From Actinomycetes bacterium (lineage in GTDB: Bacteria > Actinomycetota > Actinomycetes > Actinomycetales > Dermatophilaceae), in contig JAEZWF010000023.1 in NCBI GenBank assembly GCA_023420415.1, positions 1 to 64,000 of the forward strand: a stretch of DNA of 64,000 bases, given 5' to 3'. Positions 35,589 through 43,370 of this stretch are shown here, one piece after another. A program made the translations under genes and the position numbers. The stretch's first letter is position 1. Every line of letters begins with the position of its first letter. Under the pieces are notes generated by a model. That model did no database searches. It saw only the letters and a program-made list of their open reading frames with translations, and was not told where the DNA came from.

Positions 35589-36029
35589 CTAACCGGATCC
35601 ACGGCGTCCAGCGGACAGCGCGGAGGCGACATCGGCTCGGCCGACACCCAGTATCGCGGCCAGAGCCTCCAGCGTCGCCGGCGGGGGCATTCGACTGAGG
35701 CTCCCGGCCTCCCACCGCGCGTAGGTCGGAAGCGACAGGTGGGTAGCGTCTGCGACCTGGCGGGCGCTCAGCCCGGCAAGCACCCGAAGGCGCCGCAAAT
35801 CCGGACGTCCTTGGCCGGGAACCAGCAGGTCGCCGACAGAGACGTTTACGACAGCAGCGATGCGATGCAGCACGTCCGGGCGTGGTGCGGACGCACCGCG
35901 CTCCCATCGCGAGACCCGTTCTCCCCCGGCCACACCGATCAGTCTTGCCAGCTCGTGCTGTGTGAGACCCGCCTTGACCCGGGCATCACGAAGCGCCTGG
36001 GGATCAATGGATGGCTCAGGTTTCATCAT
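35589..36029 (-). CDS. Double-HTH XRE regulator
   Basis: 146 residues from the ATG at 36029, with AAGGTG upstream; longer in-frame starts lack a ribosome site. Two complete XRE helix-turn-helix units are present, about residues 10-65 (GLTQHELARLIGVAGGERVS) and 75-130 (GLSARQVADATHLSLPTYAR). Tandem HTH repressors bind extended operators. It is convergent with the PAP2-like gene (36-base gap), so it is not part of that operon. It may be the lysogeny-like repressor of the element or an independent regulator. Confidence 0.7.
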   Translation of the reverse strand: MMKPEPSIDPQALRDARVKAGLTQHELARLIGVAGGERVSRWERGASAPRPDVLHRIAAVVNVSVGDLLVPGQGRPDLRRLRVLAGLSARQVADATHLSLPTYARWEAGSLSRMPPPATLEALAAILGVGRADVASALSAGRRGSG

Positions 36030-36333
36030 CGGGCACCTTATGGCCATCGTTGAGGTTGCGACCAGCCGCGGCCCGTGGGCATTCTGGAAGGCCGAACCCG
36101 TGGGCAAGTTCACGCGGTGACGTTAGAGCGGGTTCGTGCGACCCAGTCGAGCGTCAGGCGCGAACGCTGTACGGCAGGCTCTGCAGGTTCATTCGTTATC
36201 AGGCCTCAGCGGGCCCAACCAGAGGTCGGGGTATGGCACAGAATGCGCCATGCGTCGGCAAACCGGTGCGGCGCTTGGGCGGTTCGACACCAACGATGCG
36301 CCCGCCCTGAACGGCAGATGCACCGAGCGTTTG
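36030..36333. other. Intergenic region with no gene found
   Basis: 304 bases between the double-HTH gene (which starts here, leftward) and the CstR-like gene (which ends here). It must contain the promoter of the former and the end of the module A operon. No convincing ORF, hairpin or repeat was seen. Confidence 0.5.
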
Positions 36334-36600
36334 TCAGGCGAGGGTAAGGAAGAGCTTCTCCATGGTGGCCTGGTCCTCGGCGTTGATGCCGTCGGGGGAG
36401 GTCAGGCATTCGCGCATGCCGGAGGAGACGATGGCGAAGCCTGCTCGGTCGAGGGCGCGGTTGACGGCGGCGAGCTGAGTGACGACGTCCTTGCAGTCGC
36501 GGGCCTCCTCGATGAGCCGTATGACGCCGCCGATCTGCCCTTGGGCGCGGCGCAGTCGGTTGATGACCGGGGTCATGTCGTCGGTGTTGAGGGTGACCAT
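36334..36600 (-). CDS. CsoR/RcnR-superfamily repressor of the CstR (persulfide-sensing) type
   Basis: 88 residues. The helical CsoR fold is clear (INRLRRAQGQIGGVIRLIEE, then CKDVVTQLAAVNRALDR). Cys36 and Cys65 are present, but the copper-site histidine of CsoR (His61 in the M. tuberculosis protein) is glycine here (G61). Loss of the His with both Cys kept is the CstR pattern, in which persulfides join the two Cys of neighbouring subunits and release DNA. Its neighbours (rhodanese, persulfide dioxygenase) agree. Three ATACC/GGTAT sites in 37459-37622 are the likely operators. It lies last in the leftward operon, so it is probably autoregulated. Confidence 0.85.
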   Translation of the reverse strand: MVTLNTDDMTPVINRLRRAQGQIGGVIRLIEEARDCKDVVTQLAAVNRALDRAGFAIVSSGMRECLTSPDGINAEDQATMEKLFLTLA

Positions 36601-36627
36601 GTCGGGTTCCTTGTTCTGGGGGCGTTG

Positions 36628-37020
36628 TCAGGGGGTGAGGGCTTCGAGGGCGGCGGTGAGCCTGTCGCGGGCGTCGGCGGCGACGTTCACCATGTTCTCG
36701 TTGCGGGTGAGGGTGACCATGATCTTCGGGTCCAGTGCTTCGACGATGGTCGTGTTGTCGTCCAGGGCGCGGACGACGACGTTGCACGGCAGGAGCAGCC
36801 CGATCGAGGGCTCGGCCCGGACCGCTGCGTAGGCGAGCGGCGGGCGACACGCGCCGAGGATGACCTGCGCTGGGATGTCGGCGTCGATCTTGGCCTTGAG
36901 GGTGGCGGCGAGGTCGATCTCGGTGAGCACCCCGAAGCCTTCGTCGGCGAGGGCCGCCCTGGTGGCTTCGAGGGTCGCCTCGAATGGCTGGGAGACGCTG
37001 GCGGTTAGGGCGTAGCTCAT
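36628..37020 (-). CDS. DUF302 protein
   Basis: 130 residues from the ATG at 37020, with AAAGGAG upstream. It fits the DUF302 fold: TLEATRAALADEGFGVLTEID at the start, then ACRPPLAYAAVRAEPSIGLLLPCNVVVR, with Cys at about 58 and 79. DUF302 proteins often accompany sulfur-oxidation or CsoR/CstR genes; their biochemical role is not settled, and thiol or metal binding is suspected. It is soluble and cytosolic. The gene lies between thioredoxin and cstR in one operon. Confidence 0.8.
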   Translation of the reverse strand: MSYALTASVSQPFEATLEATRAALADEGFGVLTEIDLAATLKAKIDADIPAQVILGACRPPLAYAAVRAEPSIGLLLPCNVVVRALDDNTTIVEALDPKIMVTLTRNENMVNVAADARDRLTAALEALTP

Positions 37021-37058
37021 CGGGGTACTCCTTTGGTGGTGCGGGATGTCTGGAGGGG

Positions 37059-37427
37059 TCAGGCGCTGGTCTGCTGGGCAGCGAGCTGGGCGCGGATGTC
37101 GTCCATGTCGAGGTCGCGCACGCCGGCGATGACCTGCTCGAACGCGGACGCCGGCAGGGCGCCGGGCTGGGAGAAGACGAGGATGCCGTCGCGGAAGGCC
37201 ATCAACGTGGGGATCGAGGTGATCTGCGCGGCGGCGGCCAGGGCCTGCTCGGCTTCGGTGTCGACTTTGCCGAAGACGATGTCGGGGTGCTGCTGGGAGG
37301 CGGCTTCGTAGACCGGCGCGAACTGCCGGCACGGGCCGCACCAGGACGCCCAGAAGTCGACGAGCACGATGTCGTTGCTCGTGATGGTGGTTTCGAAGTC
37401 CTGACCGGTGAGGGTCTGGGTGCTCAT
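37059..37427 (-). CDS. Thioredoxin
   Basis: 122 residues from the ATG at 37427, with AGAGGAG upstream. The WASWCGPC motif (C30, C33) and the cis-proline ITSIPTLMAF are intact. There is a C-terminal extension of about 15 residues. In this context it probably recycles protein or small-molecule persulfides formed by the rhodaneses. It starts 32 bases from the first CstR-type operator, so it should be repressed without sulfide stress. It is the first gene of the leftward half of module A. Confidence 0.85.
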   Translation of the reverse strand: MSTQTLTGQDFETTITSNDIVLVDFWASWCGPCRQFAPVYEAASQQHPDIVFGKVDTEAEQALAAAAQITSIPTLMAFRDGILVFSQPGALPASAFEQVIAGVRDLDMDDIRAQLAAQQTSA

Positions 37428-37458
37428 GGCGTGCGCTCCTCTGGTGGGTCGAATGGAA

Positions 37459-37476
37459 TATACCTGCTGGGGTATA
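37459..37476. promoter_or_regulatory. CstR-type operator 1
   Basis: TATACCTGCTGGGGTATA: TATACC and GGTATA arms flank a six-base centre. It lies 32 bases upstream of the thioredoxin start, in the position of a promoter operator for the leftward operon. It matches the A/T-flanked G/C-tract palindromes of CsoR/CstR repressors. Confidence 0.7.
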
Positions 37477-37572
37477 CACGTTGGTGGCTTGCGACTGCAT
37501 TCCCGCGGGATCGCAGGGACTTCCGGGGCCGTGGGGTCATTGGCCTTGAGGCCGTTCCACGATTTGACTCGA

Positions 37573-37588
37573 ATACCCCCTAGGGTAC
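37573..37588. promoter_or_regulatory. CstR-type operator 2
   Basis: ATACCCCCTAGGGTAC; the inner TACCCCCTAGGGTA is a near-perfect palindrome. It lies about 63 bases before the rhodanese ATG and probably controls the rightward promoter. Confidence 0.65.
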
Positions 37589-37606
37589 TACAGTTCTTCC
37601 TATCGG

Positions 37607-37622
37607 ATACCCCACCTGGTAT
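37607..37622. promoter_or_regulatory. CstR-type operator 3
   Basis: ATACCCCACCTGGTAT has the same ATACC/GGTAT arms as operator 1. It is located 28 bases before the rhodanese ATG at 37651, close enough to block transcription start or early elongation. Confidence 0.65.
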
Positions 37623-37650
37623 GTCCCGTGCACTGTAAAGGAGTTCTCCG

Positions 37651-37974
37651 ATGTCCGAGGTCACCCTCGCCAGCTTCGCCGCCGCCCACGCCGACGGCGC
37701 CACCGTTATCGATGTCCGCGAGCCCGGCGAGTACGTCGGCGGCCACGTCCCCGGCGCGGTGCTGATGCCGATGGGGCAGCTCCCGTCGCGCACCGCCGAG
37801 CTCGACAAGTCTCGCCCTGTGTACGTCGTCTGCGCCTCCGGGAACCGTTCCGGGGCCATCACCGACTACCTGCGCAACTCCGGGTTCGACGCGCGCTCCG
37901 TTGCTGGTGGCACCTCCGGCTGGGTCAGCGCTGGTCACCCCGTCGTGACCGGCACCCGTCCGAACGCCGCCTGA
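37651..37974 (+). CDS. Single-domain rhodanese
   Basis: 107 residues. VIDVREPGEYVGGHVPGA and the active-site loop CASGNRSG (C61) are complete. It transfers sulfane sulfur from persulfide or thiosulfate to thiols in the cytosol. AAAGGAG lies before the ATG. It is the first gene of the rightward half of module A, with two CstR-type operators upstream and the persulfide dioxygenase downstream (55-base gap). Six rhodanese-bearing proteins in total occur between 37 and 54 kb. Confidence 0.9.
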   Translation: MSEVTLASFAAAHADGATVIDVREPGEYVGGHVPGAVLMPMGQLPSRTAELDKSRPVYVVCASGNRSGAITDYLRNSGFDARSVAGGTSGWVSAGHPVVTGTRPNAA

Positions 37975-38029
37975 GCCGCATCCCCACAGCCCGTTTCCGC
38001 ACGACCGACATCGACTGCGAAGGAACCCC

Positions 38030-39433
38030 ATGAGCATCCCCGCGACGACCACCCCGGTCATCGTCCCCATCGACACCCCGACCTTGGGTGACCGGTCCTA
38101 CCTCGCCCACGACGGCACCGTCGCAGTGGTCGTCGACCCGCAGCGCGACATCGACCGCGTTCTGGCGCTGGCGGACGAGGCCGGCGTCACCGTCACGCAC
38201 GTGTTCGAGACCCACATCCACAACGACTACGTCACCGGCGGCCTGGCCTTGTCGCAGGCGACCGGCGCGGCGTACCACGTCAACGCCGCCGACGAGGTCT
38301 CCTACGACCGTGTCCCGCTCTCTGACGGTGACCTGCTGCAGGTCTCGCCGACGATGCGGATGAGGGTCATTGCCACCCCCGGGCACACGTACACCCACCT
38401 TTCGTACGCGCTGGAGTCCGCACCGCAGGCCGGCGAGGCGTTCGAGCCGGTCGGGGTGTTCACCGGCGGGTCGCTGCTCTTCGGCGCCACCGGCCGCCCG
38501 GACCTGCTCGGCCACGAGCACACCCACGACCTGGTGCACCACCAGTTCAACTCCGCGCACCGCCTCGCCGACGAGCTGCCCGCGCACACCCACGTGCTGC
38601 CCACCCACGGGTTCGGGTCGTTCTGCTCGGCCGGGTCCACCGGCGACACCACCGCCTCCACCATCGGGCAGGAGCGCCAGCAGAACCCCGCCCTGACCCA
38701 GGAGCAGGAGCGGTGGGTCGCCGACACCCTCGCAGGCCTGGATGCCTACCCGGCCTATTACGCGCACATGGCCCCGGCCAACAGCACCGGCCCGGACGCG
38801 CCCGACCTGTCGGCGCCGGCGAAGGCCGACAAGGACACCCTGGCCACGCGGATCGCCGCCGGCGAGTGGGTCGTGGACCTGCGCACCCGGACCGCGTTCG
38901 CAGCGGGGCACGTCACGGGGACCCTGAACTTCGGCGTCGACGGCCAGTTCGCCACCTACCTCGGCTGGCTCATCCCTTGGGGCACGCCCCTCACCCTTCT
39001 CGGCGGAAGCCCCGAGCAGGTCGCCGAGGCCCAGCGTGAGCTGGTCCGCATCGGCATCGACCACCTACAGGGGGCCGCGACCGGCACCCCGACCGAGTGG
39101 ACCGACGGCGACCTCGGCACCTTCGAACGCGCCGCGTTCGCCGACCTTGCCCAGGTACGCCACCACCGCCCGGTCACCGTCCTGGACGTCCGCCGCGCAT
39201 CCGAGTTCGACGACGGGCACATCGACGGTGCCGTGAACATCCCGCTGCACGACCTGCTAGACCGCGTCGACGACGTACCGGCCGGGGAGGTCTGGGTGCA
39301 CTGCGCCGGCGGATACCGCGCCTCCATCGCCGCGTCCGTGCTCGCCGCGCGCGCCATTCCCGTCGTGGCGATCGACGACAGCTTCGGTGAGAACGCCGCC
39401 GCGGCTGGACTTCCCATCTCCACCGCTGCCTGA
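38030..39433 (+). CDS. Persulfide dioxygenase-like MBL + two rhodanese domains (copy A)
   Basis: 467 residues. The MBL domain (1-245) has THIHNDYVTGG (H62, H64, D66) and PGHT (H119). Two rhodanese domains follow: the first (about 270-345) has no active Cys, the second (about 360-460) has VHCAGGYRAS (C425). ETHE1/CstB enzymes oxidise glutathione or other persulfide to sulfite, and fused rhodanese feeds or uses the sulfur. The third iron ligand of ETHE1, Asp in TGD, is replaced here: the segment reads FTGGSLLFGATGRPD. This is shared with copy B at 51878. It may use another ligand or act differently. Good ribosome site AAGGAA. Confidence 0.8.
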   Translation: MSIPATTTPVIVPIDTPTLGDRSYLAHDGTVAVVVDPQRDIDRVLALADEAGVTVTHVFETHIHNDYVTGGLALSQATGAAYHVNAADEVSYDRVPLSDGDLLQVSPTMRMRVIATPGHTYTHLSYALESAPQAGEAFEPVGVFTGGSLLFGATGRPDLLGHEHTHDLVHHQFNSAHRLADELPAHTHVLPTHGFGSFCSAGSTGDTTASTIGQERQQNPALTQEQERWVADTLAGLDAYPAYYAHMAPANSTGPDAPDLSAPAKADKDTLATRIAAGEWVVDLRTRTAFAAGHVTGTLNFGVDGQFATYLGWLIPWGTPLTLLGGSPEQVAEAQRELVRIGIDHLQGAATGTPTEWTDGDLGTFERAAFADLAQVRHHRPVTVLDVRRASEFDDGHIDGAVNIPLHDLLDRVDDVPAGEVWVHCAGGYRASIAASVLAARAIPVVAIDDSFGENAAAAGLPISTAA

Positions 39434-39511
39434 GCCACCACAAACCACGCCGTCGCGCAACCACTTGGACCCAAGACCCACAGCATCGCCCCACCTCGAA
39501 GGAGAACCACC

Positions 39512-39688
39512 ATGTGCCGTTCCGTCAACTGCAAGGTCTGTGGCAAGACCACCTGGGCCGGCTGCGGCCAGCACGTCGACCAGGTCATGGCCGGCGTAGC
39601 CCGCGCCGACCGCTGCCCCGGCCACACCGACGCCGAGAAGCAGGCCGCCTCCGGCGGCTCCTTCTTCAGCAAGCTGTTCGGCCGCTGA
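39512..39688 (+). CDS. Cys-rich miniprotein
   Basis: 58 residues, with the site AAGGAGA before the ATG. Cys residues at 2, 7, 10, 18 and 35 (MCRSVNCKVCGKTTWAGCG, then DRCPGH) plus His21 and His38 could bind zinc or another metal. The tail ends GSFFSKLFGR. I recognise near-identical small proteins as widespread but uncharacterised in actinobacteria. It immediately follows the persulfide dioxygenase and is probably coexpressed. It could be a metal or sulfur carrier; no direct evidence. Confidence 0.75.
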   Translation: MCRSVNCKVCGKTTWAGCGQHVDQVMAGVARADRCPGHTDAEKQAASGGSFFSKLFGR

Positions 39689-39863
39689 CTCCCTGACCGC
39701 CGGTTCGCGCCGCGCCACCCCTCGCGCGGCCACCGGCCCCTGCCCGCCGCCCCAACCCCCCTACGGGTGCGACGGGCACCGCCGGGGTGGGACGAGCAAC
39801 CCCCGCCCGCCGCCCCAACCCGGCACCCGATCTCAAGGAGCGCAGCCTCCCGCGTCACCCCTT

Positions 39864-40100
39864 GTCCCACCCCTCGGCCTACCCATCGGCCTGCTTATCT
39901 CCATCGGCCTGCCCCTCGGAGCGCTCGGCGGCGAAGGGTCCATCCTCACCGTGCCCGCCCTGGTGGACCTGCGCGGGCAGCACCCCCCCGGCCAGAACCG
40001 GCTCCCTGCTGATCGTCGGCCCCGCCTCCCAGGCGCACACGCCCCGCAGGCCCGCCGCCGCACCGTCCCTGGGCCAAGAGGTTCGCGCTCTCGCCACCTC
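39864..40100 (+). pseudogene. Decayed TauE/SafE sulfite exporter
   Basis: The frame at 39864 reads LGLPIGLLISIGLPLGALGG, then EGSILTVPALV, which matches the start of the intact TauE gene at 50993 (LGILVGLALGLLGGGGSVLAVPSLV). Near 39985 a run of seven C breaks the frame, and the match continues in another frame as TGSLLIVG (compare TTGSLIII). No continuous ORF follows, and the region 40100-40371 holds nothing else convincing. The gene is truncated and frameshifted. Module A thus appears to have lost its exporter while module C keeps one. Confidence 0.7.
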
Positions 40101-40371
40101 ATACTTCCCTCCTCAGCGCTGCCTACACACTTCCCCTCTGGGCGCCGCCCTCACGCCGCGCGTGTCGTCGCGCCCCCGGCTGACTACGCCGCCGACCAGG
40201 GCGCGGCGGAGCCGATGCTGATACCGCGGTCGGTGACCTGCGCGCGCCACAGGGGTGGCCAAGGTCGTCGCGGCCCCACCGCAGCCCGGCTGCTGACCGG
40301 GCTTCTTCGACGGCCGCCACAGCGGTTCGACGGTTTGTGGTTGAGTTGAGAATCAAGCAAAGGAGAAGGGG

Positions 40372-40530
40372 ATGGAACACTTCACGGCCACGTGGCTGGT
40401 CTACGGACTGGTCATCATCGTGATATTTGGCATCGGCTTCTGGTTCATGGGGAGGAGTCGGTCTGGCGCCAAGCCGCCCAAAACCCCTCGCAGCAAGGAC
40501 ACTGGTCGCGCCGGTCTCCGCGACGACTGA
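40372..40530 (+). CDS. Small single-pass membrane protein
   Basis: 52 residues from an ATG directly after AAGGAGAAGGGG. One membrane helix (about 8-27, LVYGLVIIVIFGIGFWFMG) is followed by a basic, Lys/Arg-rich tail. No family is recognised. It is convergent with the CcdA gene (42-base gap) and isolated on its strand after the TauE remnant. Such miniproteins often stabilise membrane complexes. Confidence 0.55.
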   Translation: MEHFTATWLVYGLVIIVIFGIGFWFMGRSRSGAKPPKTPRSKDTGRAGLRDD

Positions 40531-40572
40531 CACACGCGCACCAGGGTCATACGTCCAGTGGCGGCGGGTGGC

Positions 40573-41439
40573 TCAATTGCGCCCGCTACCCATCCGCCGT
40601 TGTGTTGGGCGCACCCTGTGCAACGCGACCACCGCCGCGATGACAGCGACGGCCAGCGGCACTAGCCAGAACGGGACGTCAGCAACCGTGCGAGCGACAG
40701 CGTTCTGCGCCGTGACCTCGAGGTCACTCGTATCGCCGATGCCAAACCAAGCTGACACCCCGGCCGTTCCATCGAATCGGAGAAACAGGTACCCGATGAC
40801 GATGAAAAGGACTCCTGAGACCAGCGACGTTGTGTGGAGTTGCAGCCGTCCGACTGAAACCGAACGTCCCCGTAGCCATCCTCTTTGTCCCAGCTTGAAT
40901 CGGTCCCACAACGCGGCGAGGACGAACAGAGGCGTTGCCATGCCCAACGCGTAGACAGCGAGCAGCAGTCCGCCTTGGGTGGGATTGGGCTGGGTGGCAG
41001 CAACCGTGAGGATTGCGCCAAGGACCGGTCCTGAGCAGAACCCGGCCAGACCATAGATCGCGCCCAGCACCAGGGTGGAGCCGTATCCCCCACCCCCGCT
41101 CTGTCGGCGTTGGGACCACGCCTGCAGTCGTCCTACCCCAGGAATGGAGAACCCGAGACCAAGGATTTGGGCCAATCCCAGAACGATGATGGTCCACCCG
41201 GCACCGGTGATGATCGCTTCGCGGTGTCCGTAGAACAGGCTGGATACAGCCGCTGCGCCTGAACCCAGTGGGACCAAGGTAATCAAGAGGCCGAGGTAGA
41301 ACATTCCGGTCCTGGCCATCAGCGCCGTCCGGCTGGCAAAGGCGTAGGCGAAGAAGGAGGGCAGGAGAAGGGCGCTGCATGGCGACAGCAACGACAAGGT
41401 TCCAGCCGCTAGTGCCGCAAGCAGGTTGACTTCAGTCAT
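40573..41439 (-). CDS. CcdA/DsbD-type thiol electron carrier
   Basis: 288 residues with about seven membrane helices. LSPCSALLLPSFF (C21) and GLAGFCSGPVLGAIL (C135) are the two membrane cysteines that carry electrons from cytosolic thioredoxin to the outside. The terminal helix (LVPLAVAVIAAVVALH) is an extra one beyond the six-helix CcdA core. It overlaps the DsbA gene by ATGA, so the two are one unit: CcdA would reduce what DsbA-type thioredoxins oxidise, or the pair may serve cytochrome c or sulfur chemistry outside. Confidence 0.85.
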   Translation of the reverse strand: MTEVNLLAALAAGTLSLLSPCSALLLPSFFAYAFASRTALMARTGMFYLGLLITLVPLGSGAAAVSSLFYGHREAIITGAGWTIIVLGLAQILGLGFSIPGVGRLQAWSQRRQSGGGGYGSTLVLGAIYGLAGFCSGPVLGAILTVAATQPNPTQGGLLLAVYALGMATPLFVLAALWDRFKLGQRGWLRGRSVSVGRLQLHTTSLVSGVLFIVIGYLFLRFDGTAGVSAWFGIGDTSDLEVTAQNAVARTVADVPFWLVPLAVAVIAAVVALHRVRPTQRRMGSGRN

Positions 41440-42161
41440 CGCTTGGCGGCGTCCTCGATCGCCTTTTCGAAGACCTCCGTCGGCTGAGCGCCGATGATCG
41501 GCTGCCCGTTGATGATGAAGGCGGGGGTCCCAGTGACCCCGATCGACTGTCCTTCCCGAGCATCGGCGTTCACGGCTTCGGTCAGCTCCGGACGTTTCAT
41601 GTCCGTCACCAACTTTGCGCCATCGAGTCCAGCCTTGTCGGCGACGGATCCCAAGAACTGCGGCGTCAACTTGCCAGCATTGACCGGCTGCTGGCTGTCG
41701 TAAAGCGCATCATGGAAGGCCCAGAAGTCACCCTGCTTTGCGGCAGCTCGGCCCGCCAAGGCCGCAGTCATCGACTCCTGCCCTAGATAGGGGAAATCGC
41801 GCCACTCGATGCGAAGGACGCCTGAGTCCACGTACTTCTTCACCAGAGTCGGCTCGGTGTCTCGAGCAAACTTTCCGCAGAAGGGGCATTGGAATTCGGA
41901 GTAGGAGATCATCACCACCGGGGCATCCACCTTGCCCATCGCCAAGGGGTCATTCGGCGTGCGTCTCGCAAGGCCCGCCAATGGGTCATTCTCGGGCGCG
42001 GCAGGCAAGGAAGCAGATTGTCCGCCAGACGCCGCGGACGATGATCTAGCAGTCTCGTCGGGCCGACTCGCGACAAAGGCGACAGCAGCCAACAGGACTG
42101 CGACTAGTGCGATCACCACGGGGACTACCGGCGAAGAGCGCGGGGAGGGGCTTGCAACCAT
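41436..42161 (-). CDS. DsbA-family membrane-anchored thioredoxin-fold oxidoreductase
   Basis: 241 residues: a signal anchor (about 10-32), a Ser/Ala linker, then a thioredoxin fold with the FQCPFCGKFA site (C92, C95) and the cis-Pro loop GVTGTPAFII. It faces outside the membrane. Similar actinobacterial DsbA-like proteins form or shuffle disulfides in exported proteins. AAGGGAAA lies before the ATG at 42161. It overlaps CcdA by four bases and follows the CPVC membrane protein by 39 bases. Confidence 0.85.
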   Translation of the reverse strand: MVASPSPRSSPVVPVVIALVAVLLAAVAFVASRPDETARSSSAASGGQSASLPAAPENDPLAGLARRTPNDPLAMGKVDAPVVMISYSEFQCPFCGKFARDTEPTLVKKYVDSGVLRIEWRDFPYLGQESMTAALAGRAAAKQGDFWAFHDALYDSQQPVNAGKLTPQFLGSVADKAGLDGAKLVTDMKRPELTEAVNADAREGQSIGVTGTPAFIINGQPIIGAQPTEVFEKAIEDAAKR

Positions 42162-42200
42162 GATGAGTTTCCCTTAGACGTTGTGCGGAACGTGTGGCGG

Positions 42201-42701
42201 TTAGGTGGTGGGTACGGGGCATGATCGGGAGGCCGCCAGCCGTCCGCGCAGCGCCCAGGCCAGCAGGGCGATGCCGGCGGCTTGGAGGATCGGCTGGAAG
42301 GGTTCGAACCAGGTGATGGCACCCGTGTACCCCAAGGCCAGCAGGACGAGCTTGTTGCACACGGGGCAGCCGACCGCGAAAAAGGTCAGGAGCGCCCCGG
42401 CGTAGCTGCTGACCTGCCGCTCTGCAACTGATGCACCCTCTGCGTGCGGACCTTGAAGCTTCAGACCGGTGGAGGACTTGTCGTCAGCTACATAAGTTCC
42501 TACAAGGAGTCCCACCAGCACTGAGCTGATCACCAGTGAGGGCCAGGCCCACCACGTTGGCGGGATCTCGCGGCTGAACACAGGCGTGTCGATCAGGTCC
42601 GTGGGAACGGCGACGGCGATTCCGTAGGCCAGGGCGACCAGAGCTGCCGTCGACCACTGCCGGGTTTCCCATCCAGCCAGGACTTGCCGTGCCGCGGTCA
42701 C
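42201..42701 (-). CDS. Membrane protein with CPVC motif
   Basis: 166 residues from a GTG at 42701 that overlaps the ArsR-rhodanese stop (GTGA). Four helices (about 16-38, 50-68, 98-112 and 122-152). FFAVGCPVCNKLVLLALG carries C112 and C115 in a membrane setting, similar in spirit to VKOR or thiol-exchange proteins, with a following GAITWFEPFQPILQ. I recognise this as a protein often beside DsbA/CcdA genes but without a defined activity. Likely a partner for disulfide transfer. Confidence 0.6.
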   Translation of the reverse strand: MTAARQVLAGWETRQWSTAALVALAYGIAVAVPTDLIDTPVFSREIPPTWWAWPSLVISSVLVGLLVGTYVADDKSSTGLKLQGPHAEGASVAERQVSSYAGALLTFFAVGCPVCNKLVLLALGYTGAITWFEPFQPILQAAGIALLAWALRGRLAASRSCPVPTT

Positions 42702-43363
42702 CGGTGGCCGACCGAAACGGGGAGGCCTGCGAGGCGCCACTCCAACATCCCGTCCTGCAGACGCACTGCCTCACGTCCCCTGGCGTGGATCAGGGTGACT
42801 GCGTCGTGCGCCATGACGCAGTAGGCGCCACGGCAGTAGGTCACGATTCGAACCGCTGGATCGATGTCCCCCAGTCGCTCATTGACCTCCTCCAGCGGCA
42901 TGGACATCGCCCCCGCAATGTGCCCACTGGAGTACTCGCCGTGGGGCCGCACATCCAGCAAGGCGATGTCTTCGCGTCGCATGAGGTTAAGCAGCTCGGC
43001 ACGGCTGACCTCGTCGACCTCTAGGCCACCTGAGCCGAGGTACGACTCCAAGGCGGACTTCACGTCGGGAGAGTGGCGCTTAGCCACTGCCCCGAGGGCG
43101 GCGTGCAACTCAGCCACGTCGTGATCCGTCAAGCGGTAGATCTGACGCGTACCCATCCTGCGCACTCGAACCAGGTTCGCGCCGCGAAGGATCTGAAGGT
43201 GGGCAGACACCGAGCTCAGTCCTTGACCTGTTGCTCTGACGATCTCGTCCACTGAGTGCTCGGACTGAGCGAGCAGCTCAATGATTTCCAAACGTCGCGC
43301 ACTGGCGAAGGCCTTGCCCACCACCGCGAGTTCGCTGAACACCTGGTCTCGTGACTCTGACAC
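42698..43363 (-). CDS. ArsR-type HTH fused to rhodanese; sulfur-responsive repressor
   Basis: 221 residues. Winged HTH at about 18-82 (SSVSAHLQILRGANLVRVRR is the recognition region), without the metal-binding ELCVCDL motif. Rhodanese at about 120-215 has the active loop CRGAYCVMA with C177 and C182. The fusion suggests sensing by rhodanese-bound sulfane sulfur instead of metals. The GTG at 43363 has GGAGG about six bases upstream, and a perfect 16-base palindrome (43371-43386) covers the leader, so autoregulation is likely. First gene of the leftward DsbA/CcdA operon. Confidence 0.85.
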   Translation of the reverse strand: MSESRDQVFSELAVVGKAFASARRLEIIELLAQSEHSVDEIVRATGQGLSSVSAHLQILRGANLVRVRRMGTRQIYRLTDHDVAELHAALGAVAKRHSPDVKSALESYLGSGGLEVDEVSRAELLNLMRREDIALLDVRPHGEYSSGHIAGAMSMPLEEVNERLGDIDPAVRIVTYCRGAYCVMAHDAVTLIHARGREAVRLQDGMLEWRLAGLPVSVGHR

Positions 43364-43370
43364 CTATTCC

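Noticed and set aside
36334..36600. Copper-sensing CsoR
   Set aside because: The histidine of the Cys-His-Cys copper site is replaced by glycine, and no copper transporter or chaperone gene is nearby.
36136..37008. Large plus-strand frame over the CstR/DUF302 genes
   Set aside because: Gly/Asp/Val-rich shadow with no domain; minus-strand CsoR and DUF302 genes have ribosome sites and conserved cores.
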